Shown here: piece after piece, positions 57,561 through 64,000 of the stretch | Numbering within the stretch: the first letter of the stretch is position 1 | How the letters are laid out: each line of letters opens with the position of its first letter | Assembly (NCBI GenBank): GCA_900455155.1 | Contig: UGUC01000004.1 | Location: 310,001 to 374,000, forward strand | DNA length: 64,000 nucleotides | Direction of reading: 5' to 3' | Source of the DNA: Providencia stuartii | Lineage (GTDB): Bacteria; Pseudomonadota; Gammaproteobacteria; Enterobacterales; Enterobacteriaceae | Position numbers and translations under genes: made by a program | The notes under the pieces: model-generated | Told to the model about the DNA's origin: nothing | What the model saw: only the letters and a program-made list of their open reading frames with translations | The model's database searches: none

Positions 57561-57619
57561 GTTGTTAATACGGATTATAGCCGATAAAAGTAGATGTTGT
57601 TTATTCTTATATCACTCAA

Positions 57620-58177
57620 TTAGTTGGCAACATTTCGGATAACAAACTGGCAATAAGTATCCACCCACGCCTGAATAAATGCTTGGCTTTTCGGCGCAAA
57701 ATTATGTTGTTCATCAACCATACCTTCAAACCATTTCAAATAACATTCAGGTTGATTCATGGTTGGCATATTTAAAGATGCTAGACAGATACGTAAGTGC
57801 TGCTGCGCAATTGCAGTACTGATATTGCCTGTTGATACCCCTAAAATGCCTGCTGGTTTACCATTCCATGAATTATTCCCCGCAGGGCGCGATGCGTGGT
57901 CAATCGCATTCTTTAATACACCCGGGATTGAACGGTTGTATTCAGGCGTGACAAAAATAATCCCATCACACTCGGCAATTTGTGATTTAAAGTTAGCGAC
58001 AACGCTGGGTAGCTGTTTATCGGCATCTTGGTTATATAAAGGAAGCTCACTGATATCGAGAAAGTTAAATGTGAAATGATCAGGGAAAAGCTTCACTAAG
58101 GCTTCTGCAACTTGGCGGTTGTATGAGTTTGTGCGTAGACTGCCAACGATGACACCAATTTTATATTGATTCGACAT
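57620..58177 (-). CDS. NAD(P)H-dependent FMN reductase (ChrR/YieF family)
   Basis: This 185-residue flavodoxin-like enzyme has V-G-S-L-R-x-N-S-Y-N-R near residue 11 (phosphate of FMN), P-E-Y-N-R-S-I-P-G-V-L-K-N-A-I-D near residue 78 (flavin ring) and G-K-P-A-G-I-L-G-V-S-T-G. Relatives reduce quinones, chromate or azo compounds. Its specific role is unknown. It is transcribed alone and convergent with pot. Confidence 0.88.
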   Translation of the reverse strand: MSNQYKIGVIVGSLRTNSYNRQVAEALVKLFPDHFTFNFLDISELPLYNQDADKQLPSVVANFKSQIAECDGIIFVTPEYNRSIPGVLKNAIDHASRPAGNNSWNGKPAGILGVSTGNISTAIAQQHLRICLASLNMPTMNQPECYLKWFEGMVDEQHNFAPKSQAFIQAWVDTYCQFVIRNVAN

Positions 58178-58468
58178 AATTAAACCTTCTCTAGTGTGAA
58201 TGGATGCTTCGCTGATATATTTTAGCGCTTTATCACTCTATAAAGCCAATTTTGGATATATAAAAACAGCGGGTAATCAAAAGCAGGCAGGTTATTATCG
58301 GTTTATAGTACTTATAACTATCTGAATAACTAAAATAAAATCGACCAATCAATCTGTATCATTTTCCATGACGGTTTGGCGACAAAAAATGCGTGTTTAG
58401 CAATAAAAGCCTATTTCAATTTTGTGTTAGCCTAAAAGTCTATTAATAACTAAGTTCAGGTAAGGTTT

Positions 58469-58804
58469 ATGCAATTCATTGAATGGGATGATTTTACTCG
58501 CGTTGAAATGCGCGTTGGCACAATTATTAAAGCAGAAGTGAACAGTAAAGCTAAAAAACCCGCCTACGTGATGGACGTCGATCTGGGTGAATTAGGTGTG
58601 AAGCGCTCAAGTGCACAGATCACTGTAAATTACACCCTTGAGGAGCTGATCGGCAAACGAGTTTTATGTGTTTGTAATTTTGAGCCTAAACGTATTGCCG
58701 GTATTAAATCAGAGGTTTTGATCACAGGTGCACCGGATGAAAAAGGGGCGATAGTACTTGCTGAATTTAATCTACCGTTGCCTAACGGGGCATTACTTGC
58801 CTAA
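58469..58804 (+). CDS. csaA: tRNA-binding protein CsaA
   Basis: This 111-residue OB-fold protein is of the CsaA type: E-M-R-V-G-T-I-I-K-A-E near residue 13, S-S-A-Q-I-T near residue 46, N-F-E-P-K-R-I-A-G-I-K-S-E-V-L near residue 69 and P-L-P-N-G near the end. CsaA binds tRNA-like RNA and has been reported as a secretion-related chaperone in Bacillus. The match to CsaA is better than to the related YgjH. Confidence 0.88.
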   Translation: MQFIEWDDFTRVEMRVGTIIKAEVNSKAKKPAYVMDVDLGELGVKRSSAQITVNYTLEELIGKRVLCVCNFEPKRIAGIKSEVLITGAPDEKGAIVLAEFNLPLPNGALLA

Positions 58805-58873
58805 GTGATCAAGTGCATTTTTCCCCCTAAAAGGGCTATACTCCTCCTATTACCAGTAAAGAGGAGTGCGCTT

Positions 58874-59584
58874 TTGTTATTGCCTGAATTACATTATCGC
58901 CAATATTCCGAAGATGTGATTTCTCATCAACACGATGAGCAATGGCAGGTTGTCTTTGCGTTATCGGGGGGCATGGAAATTAATATGCATCGGCAGCATT
59001 TTCTATTAGCGGCGGGAAATGGTGTGGTCATTGCACCTGGTGTAAGTCATGCATTTAGCGGTCTATCAGGCAACCAAAATTATGTTTTAGAGATGCCAAG
59101 CACGTCTCCATGGGCACTTGATGACAAAGCAACGTCTTTTTCGCTAACTCCCGCTGCTATTGGGCTATTAAATTGGTTGCAGCGGTTTCCTCAACCCCTC
59201 GAACAACATACGACCATTGCAAAATTGCTGCTTGCTCAAATGAAACCTGAAGAGCAGTGGATTGATGGGGTGACCCGATGGATTGATGCACGCTTACATC
59301 TTCCACTCAGTTGCCAAGATATGGCGAATGCGTTTTGTATGTCAGTAAGTACGCTACAACGGAAAATTAAAGCGGCGACACAACTCACCGCAATGCAATT
59401 ACTTGTACAAAGGCGCATGGAAGCGGCTTGCCGCTTGCTGATGACGGCGAATTCAATCGAGCAAGTTGCATTGTCTGTAGGCTATGATTCACACTCGGCT
59501 TTTAGCCAAGCATTCCGCCAATACTATGGTAAAACTCCTATGGAATATCGAACAGGAGCTATCAAGTTATCTATTCAGGTTTAA
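58874..59584 (+). CDS. AraC-family transcriptional regulator
   Basis: The N-terminal cupin-like ligand domain (H-Q-H-D-E-Q-W-Q, then V-I-A-P-G-V-S-H-A-F) is followed by a C-terminal double helix-turn-helix: M-A-N-A-F-C-M-S-V-S-T-L-Q-R and I-E-Q-V-A-L-S-V-G-Y-D-S-H-S-A-F-S-Q-A-F-R. A frame opens at GTG 58805, but a TATACT-like -10 box lies at about 58837 and GAGGAG stands 7 nt before TTG 58874, so I place the start there. Its 3' end overlaps the convergent DUF1992 gene by 14 bp. The target is unknown. Confidence 0.83.
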   Translation: MLLPELHYRQYSEDVISHQHDEQWQVVFALSGGMEINMHRQHFLLAAGNGVVIAPGVSHAFSGLSGNQNYVLEMPSTSPWALDDKATSFSLTPAAIGLLNWLQRFPQPLEQHTTIAKLLLAQMKPEEQWIDGVTRWIDARLHLPLSCQDMANAFCMSVSTLQRKIKAATQLTAMQLLVQRRMEAACRLLMTANSIEQVALSVGYDSHSAFSQAFRQYYGKTPMEYRTGAIKLSIQV

Positions 59585-59939
59585 AACGCTGGCGGATATG
59601 TGCTTCATACTCACCATGTAAAAAATCAGTATTGATATTCGCTTGTTTAAGTTTGAGCTCTAATAAAGAAAGTTGCTTACTTAGAGGCTGGTAATTAGGA
59701 TCATCATGGGCAAGCCCTTTTAGCATATCGACCAACGTGAGTGCATCTTTTCGGTACTGTAATTCGGGGGGCAAATACCCTGAGTTTTTTAAAATACGAT
59801 AACCCGCTCGTAATTCAGGTGGAACTTGGCTATCGTCATCAAGTAAAAGCGGTTGTCCTTCGCCTTTCAGATTTTTTAGCTCACCTTTATTTAACGCTTC
59901 TTGAATATGGCGTTCTGCCCAATCATCAATAACAGACAT
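59571..59939 (-). CDS. yhdN: DUF1992 family protein (YhdN-like)
   Basis: This 122-residue protein has the DnaJ-homologue subfamily C member 28 conserved region: A-E-R-H-I-Q-E-A-L-N-K-G-E-L-K-N-L near residue 8, G-E-G-Q-P-L, P-E-L-R-A-G-Y-R-I-L-K-N-S-G-Y-L-P-P-E near residue 41. E. coli YhdN is the closest that I recall. No J domain is present. The function is unknown. Confidence 0.8.
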   Translation of the reverse strand: MSVIDDWAERHIQEALNKGELKNLKGEGQPLLLDDDSQVPPELRAGYRILKNSGYLPPELQYRKDALTLVDMLKGLAHDDPNYQPLSKQLSLLELKLKQANINTDFLHGEYEAHIRQRFKPE

Positions 59940-60402
59940 AATGGTTTATTTAGTTGAAAAGGATAAGCTGATTATAACAGCGATGGCATAAAGATAGCTA
60001 AAATAGGGAAATAAAAATATTACATGGTTTATTATTCTTTGTGTAATTAGTAGGGAAAACCTAATCATGAATACGGATATTTGGAGGTGATTTTCTACTA
60101 AAAAGACCAAAAGTCAGGCTATTTAACGCTTAAAAAGAGAATAAATTACTCAGTAAATAGTGAAAAACTGTTATCTGAACCACATTTTCATTAATTATCG
60201 GTGTTTTTTTATTTAAAGGGTAAATTAATTATTTATTTAAGTCATGATGACTTTTAATTCTATATTTTATGATTAAATTTTAATAGGGATGGGGTTTCAA
60301 TCTAAAAATAAATAAATTGTTGAATCAGCGTTATATTTTTGAAAATAGCTAAATGGCAAAACATTGTGTAATGTCCATTTCTCTTGTTTATAAGGAGAAA
60401 AT
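59940..60402. other. Spacer upstream of the AbgT-family gene
   Basis: This is 463 bp of AT-rich sequence with no frame or hairpin of note. It holds the promoter of the transporter gene, which has AAGGAG before its ATG. Confidence 0.35.
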
Positions 60403-61974
60403 ATGGAACAAAAAAAACAAGATGGGAGCCGTTTGTTACGCACGGTGGAATGGTTAGGCAATGCCTTACCTCACCCAGTCATTTTATTCATTATTTTAAC
60501 TGCAATTTTATTGGTCTCCTCAGCAATTGGTCAATATTTTGGAGTCAGCGTTGCTGATCCACGTCCAGAGGGGGCAAAAGGGCGTGCGGCGGATGGGGTT
60601 ATTCATGTTGTCAGTCTATTAGACGCTGAAGGTATCCGTAAAATCCTTTCTAATGTTGTTACTAACTTTACGGGCTTTGCTCCTCTTGGCACGGTGTTAG
60701 TTGCCTTATTAGGGGTTGGGATTGCCGAACGAGCTGGGCTTTTATCTGCGGCGATGCGTTTAGTGGTTATCAAAGCACCGCGTAAGCTAACGACAGTGGC
60801 AATTGTGTTTGCGGGGATCATGTCAAATACCGCCGCCGAATTGGGCTATGTAGTACTAATCCCACTGGCTGCGATTATCTTCCATTCACTTGGTCGCCAT
60901 CCGCTAGCAGGTCTTGCCGCTGCCTTTGCAGGGGTTTCGGGGGGGTATTCTGCCAACTTATTATTAGGTACTGTCGACCCACTGCTTTCTGGTATTACCC
61001 AGCAGGCTGCGCAAATTATTGATCCAACCTATACTGTCGGGGCAGAAGCGAACTGGTATTTTATGTTTGCCAGTACATTCCTAATCACTATCTTAGGTTA
61101 TTTCATCACTGAAAAAATTGTTGAACCGCAATTAGGGCCTTACCAAGGTGGCGGTGTTGATGAAGATGAAGATAAATTACGTGCTGATGCTGAAGTAACC
61201 CCACTTGAGAAAAAAGCGCTGTTTTGGGCATCGGTGACCTTTTGGGGATTAGCCGCCATACTTGCCCTTATGGTCGTGCCAGAAAATGGTATTTTACGTA
61301 ATCAAGAAACCGGATTAGTCAGTAATTCACCATTCTTAAAATCCATTGTGGTATTCATTTTTATCTTCTTTGCGATCCCAGGCATTGTATATGGCTATGT
61401 CGCTAAAACCATGCGCTCTGATAAAGATGTCGTAGATGCCATGGCAAACGCAATGAGTACTCTAGGATTATATTTAGTTATTATTTTCTTTGCTGCACAG
61501 TTTGTTGCCTTCTTTGGTTGGACAAATATCGGGCAAGTGGTCGCAGTGAAAGGCGCCAATTTCTTAAACAGTATCGATTTACATGGTGGTGTGCTGTTTA
61601 TTGGCTTTATTATTATCTGTGCCTTTATCAACTTAATGATAGGCTCTGCTTCTGCTCAGTGGGCGGTGACTGCACCTATTTTTGTGCCAATGTTAATGTT
61701 AGCGGGTTATGCACCAGAGACAATCCAAGCGGCATACCGTATTGGTGACTCGGTAACCAATATTATTACTCCAATGATGAGTTATTTTGGTTTAATTATG
61801 GCTATCGTTGTGAAATATAAGAAAGATGCCGGGATTGGTACATTGGTCTCTATGATGTTGCCTTATTCAATCATTTTCCTTATTGGCTGGTCACTGTTCT
61901 TTGTGATTTGGGTATTTGTACTCGGACTACCCGTAGGTCCTGGTTCTCCGATTTACTTTACTCCCGCGAGCTAA
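60403..61974 (+). CDS. abgT: AbgT-family transporter
   Basis: This 523-residue membrane protein has about nine membrane helices and two re-entrant regions. AbgT-family patterns: P-H-P-V-I-L-F near residue 24, N-T-A-A-E-L-G-Y-V-V-L-I-P-L near residue 142, A-G-V-S-G-G-Y-S-A-N-L-L near residue 178 and G-S-A-S-A-Q-W-A-V-T-A-P-I-F near residue 410. AbgT imports p-aminobenzoyl-glutamate; some relatives export antimetabolites such as sulfonamides. No abgAB peptidase genes adjoin it, so the physiological cargo is open. Confidence 0.88.
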   Translation: MEQKKQDGSRLLRTVEWLGNALPHPVILFIILTAILLVSSAIGQYFGVSVADPRPEGAKGRAADGVIHVVSLLDAEGIRKILSNVVTNFTGFAPLGTVLVALLGVGIAERAGLLSAAMRLVVIKAPRKLTTVAIVFAGIMSNTAAELGYVVLIPLAAIIFHSLGRHPLAGLAAAFAGVSGGYSANLLLGTVDPLLSGITQQAAQIIDPTYTVGAEANWYFMFASTFLITILGYFITEKIVEPQLGPYQGGGVDEDEDKLRADAEVTPLEKKALFWASVTFWGLAAILALMVVPENGILRNQETGLVSNSPFLKSIVVFIFIFFAIPGIVYGYVAKTMRSDKDVVDAMANAMSTLGLYLVIIFFAAQFVAFFGWTNIGQVVAVKGANFLNSIDLHGGVLFIGFIIICAFINLMIGSASAQWAVTAPIFVPMLMLAGYAPETIQAAYRIGDSVTNIITPMMSYFGLIMAIVVKYKKDAGIGTLVSMMLPYSIIFLIGWSLFFVIWVFVLGLPVGPGSPIYFTPAS

Positions 61975-61986
61975 CTTGTTTTAAAG

Positions 61987-62020
61987 AAAAAGGTAGCGCA
62001 ACTTCATTGGCTACCTTTTT
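61987..62020 (+). terminator. Terminator of the AbgT-family gene
   Basis: AAAAAGGTAGC (61987-61997) pairs with GCTACCTTTTT (62010-62020) over a 12-nt loop, with the T run in the 3' arm. Confidence 0.88.
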
Positions 62021-62098
62021 ATTATCTTTGATGGATATAACTTCAATACAAATATCAAACTTATTGAATAAACATTTTTACCGACTTGGTTGGCATAT

Positions 62099-62992
62099 TT
62101 ATGGCATTAAGGGGGATGGTGTCGGCGTACGTTCATCATTGATAACTTTACCAAACCGAGGGCTACCTTGGTTCCATTCTGCAACGGCTGCGGTAATTTC
62201 AGCTTTTGTGCGACCAATAAAATTCCACCACATCAAAACAGATTCATTCAGAGGCTCACCACCTAATAATAGAATGTGGCTATTGGCTGAAAGTTGTAGT
62301 GAGACTTGCGACAAGCCTTGGCCTAAATAGATCAACTCATTGTGATGACTGCGCTGTGAATCGATAATCGCATCCCCTTCGATAACAAAAATGCCATATT
62401 CAAATTCAGGGCGTAGCGTTAGTGATAATGAGTGATTATTGCGGGTGGTGATATCTAAGCCTAATAAAGAAGAAAACGATAATGTGGGGGCTTTATAAGA
62501 ATCATATTCCCCAATGAGTAATTGATATTCGATATCTCCAACTGACCATTTGGGTAAAATAGGGTAATGATCAAAGCGAGGGGGCATATCTTTCACGGCT
62601 TCTGGTAGTGCTATCCATAGTTGTACAGCATGTAAATGGCGGTTTTCTCCATAGGTATCTTCGGAATGGCTAATTCCTTTACCTGCGGTCATTAAATTTA
62701 CTTGGCCCGGGCGGATCACTTGTTCGTAGCCTAAACTGTCCCGATGTAGAATTTCACCTTCAAGCATCCAAGTGAAGGTTTGCAGTGCAGTATGTGGGTG
62801 AGGCGCGACGCGCATACCAGCAGAGTCACCTTTAAATACAGTCGGGCCCGCATGGTCGAGAAAACACCAAGCACCAATTAAACGCCGTTGTTTTGTTGGT
62901 AATACCCTTGCGACAGGGATCCCACCAACATCTTTGATACGTGCATGAATGTGCTGGAAATCTAGGTTATTTTTCGGGCTCGGTATGCTCAT
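62099..62992 (-). CDS. Pirin family protein
   Basis: This 297-residue bicupin has the N-terminal pirin site with H-P-H near residue 60, T-W-M-L-E-G-E-I-L-H-R-D-S near residue 69 and G-K-G-I-S-H-S-E near residue 99, giving the His/Glu metal ligands. The C-terminal cupin is less conserved. Bacterial pirins include quercetin 2,3-dioxygenases and redox-responsive regulators; the role here is unknown. Confidence 0.88.
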   Translation of the reverse strand: MSIPSPKNNLDFQHIHARIKDVGGIPVARVLPTKQRRLIGAWCFLDHAGPTVFKGDSAGMRVAPHPHTALQTFTWMLEGEILHRDSLGYEQVIRPGQVNLMTAGKGISHSEDTYGENRHLHAVQLWIALPEAVKDMPPRFDHYPILPKWSVGDIEYQLLIGEYDSYKAPTLSFSSLLGLDITTRNNHSLSLTLRPEFEYGIFVIEGDAIIDSQRSHHNELIYLGQGLSQVSLQLSANSHILLLGGEPLNESVLMWWNFIGRTKAEITAAVAEWNQGSPRFGKVINDERTPTPSPLMP

Positions 62993-63017
62993 TTTTACCT
63001 CTTATCAATAAAACAGG

Positions 63018-63296
63018 TTAGTGGCGAATATCTTGGTATTCAGGTGTTTTATCAAAAATAGCTTTGGCGAATGGGCAAAGAGGAATAATTTTACGCTTTT
63101 CAGAACGCATTCTTTCAACGACTTTTGCGACCAATTGTTTGGCAATACCTTGCCCTTTTAAGCTTTCATCAACGACGGTATGGTCAATAATAGCGAGTTC
63201 GTCTCCGGTATAGACAAAGGTAATTTCAGCAAGGCGAGTCTGTTTATCATCCGCTAAGATAAAGAAGCTGTGATGATCCGATTGAATATTTGGCAT
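63018..63296 (-). CDS. GNAT-type N-acetyltransferase (YjdJ-like)
   Basis: This small protein of about 92 residues has the acetyl-CoA binding motif [11 protein letters not shown] near residue 50 and C-P-F-A-K-A-I-F near residue 77, as in the short YjdJ/YidJ-type acetyltransferases. An in-frame ATG at 63308 precedes it, but GGAG sits 6 nt before the ATG at 63296, so I prefer the latter. It lies 25 bp upstream of the pirin gene on the same strand, likely one transcript. Confidence 0.85.
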   Translation of the reverse strand: MPNIQSDHHSFFILADDKQTRLAEITFVYTGDELAIIDHTVVDESLKGQGIAKQLVAKVVERMRSEKRKIIPLCPFAKAIFDKTPEYQDIRH

Positions 63297-63506
63297 TTGA
63301 TGCTCCATCGTATAATCGTTTATCTTTTTTAAGCCTAGCTAAGCTTTTGGCTAAAGACAATGATGGGATTTTGTTGAGTTCTCTCAAATAATTTGATGGA
63401 GCTTATTTTTAAATTGTGATGATGAATAAAATAAACAATCGGTTTTTTATATATTTATAAGGTATTTCTCGATTGAATAGTATTTTTATTTCAATGGAGA
63501 AGCCGT

Positions 63507-64000
63507 GTGTTTTGCATAACAAAGTCAGATGAAACCCAACCATTAATTTCTCATGTCACATCCAGAAGGCAGGAGCAGTTAAGTAAGACATTTGCTTATA
63601 ATATTGATTCAGTTAACAACACAATAAAAAGCCAAAAGCTTGTTAGAGAGGCAATAAAAACACTACCTCGTGGTCAAAGTTCAGTGGAGAGAAAAAATAA
63701 CCTCACTAACGTAACTCAAGATAAAAAAGATCTTATTCGTTTCCAGCAGGAGCTGCTCAGTACTGCAGAAAATATATTGAAACACCTTGATTTATCCACG
63801 GAATTGTTAGCTACAATATCGGATAAATTAAAGCAGTTAACGTGTGAACCAAACAGACTAATTCAATCAAGGGAATTGTTGCAGGCTAAAAAATTCGAAG
63901 AAAAATTAATTAAAATTATTCATCATGAAATGCTCAATAGTAATAATAGAATCTCTTTAAAAGATGTTGGGAAACTTTTTCAAAAAGAGCTAAGTAGGCA
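63507..64000 (+). CDS. Unidentified reading frame running off the right edge
   Basis: From GTG 63507 the frame stays open to the end of the window (164 codons, no stop). GGAGA at 63496-63500 stands 6 nt before the GTG. The N-terminus is polar and rich in Ser, Thr and Gln (V-T-S-R-R-Q-E-Q-L-S), without a Sec signal peptide or membrane segment. From about residue 60 it is helical and charged, with heptad-like Leu/Ile spacing (K-K-D-L-I-R-F-Q-Q-E-L-L). I do not recognise it. A soluble, alpha-helical protein such as a type III effector or toxin N-terminus is conceivable but unproved. Confidence 0.55.
   Translation, partial: MFCITKSDETQPLISHVTSRRQEQLSKTFAYNIDSVNNTIKSQKLVREAIKTLPRGQSSVERKNNLTNVTQDKKDLIRFQQELLSTAENILKHLDLSTELLATISDKLKQLTCEPNRLIQSRELLQAKKFEEKLIKIIHHEMLNSNNRISLKDVGKLFQKELSR

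Noticed and set aside
1..64000. tRNA, rRNA or CRISPR arrays
   Set aside because: No cloverleaf with conserved TTC loop, no rRNA-like stretch and no regularly spaced repeats were found on reading both strands.

Overview
The window reads as a chromosomal segment of a low-G+C enterobacterium of the Morganellaceae, most likely Providencia or a close relative. The best marker is a membrane L-amino acid deaminase (21777-23198, minus), a hallmark of Proteus/Providencia/Morganella. MrpJ-type fimbrial regulators, a bifunctional OlsF-like ornithine-lipid synthase and AT-rich spacers fit this. I saw no rRNA, tRNA, CRISPR array or intact insertion sequence.

Layout. 0-2.3 kb: decayed IS3-family transposase and a solitary HNH nuclease that looks phosphorothioate-sensing. 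2.3-6 kb: penicillin-acylase-family lipoprotein plus an acyltransferase-3 membrane protein. 6.2-17.3 kb: Ves/HutD protein, OlsF, YegD chaperone, CPBP protease, YfaY (CinA-like), a Sel1/SPOR envelope protein, a thioredoxin-like protein and small unknowns. 17.9-23.2 kb: four-gene ferric-siderophore ABC importer convergent with the L-amino acid deaminase. 24.2 kb: orphan MrpJ-type regulator. 25.1-33 kb: DUF1028 protein divergent from a peptide ABC transporter operon (including a permease-ATPase fusion), a GntR regulator and an M42 aminopeptidase; then a metabolite:H+ symporter. 35.4-40.1 kb: dmsABC plus dmsD (anaerobic DMSO respiration) with an FNR-like site upstream. 40.3-43.8 kb: polysaccharide deacetylase, LysR regulator, nitrilase-family amidase. 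45-51 kb: a chaperone-usher fimbrial operon headed by an MrpJ-like gene. 51-57.5 kb: class I fumarase and potABCD. 57.6-64 kb: flavin reductase, CsaA, AraC regulator, DUF1992 protein, AbgT transporter, pirin, GNAT, and an unidentified reading frame that runs off the right edge.

The main caveat is sequence quality. Twelve genes have broken frames. I resolved 28 breaks, and every one is a single extra base, usually in a short homopolymer. Removing it restores the conserved protein. One further break (about 4815) is ambiguous. This looks like insertion-biased sequencing error rather than gene decay, so the broken genes are annotated at full length. The biologically most interesting points are the iron-importer/deaminase neighbourhood, the peptide-uptake/peptidase/DUF1028 module, the solitary phosphorothioate-sensing nuclease, the hairpin between pilin and usher, and the unidentified gene at the right edge.
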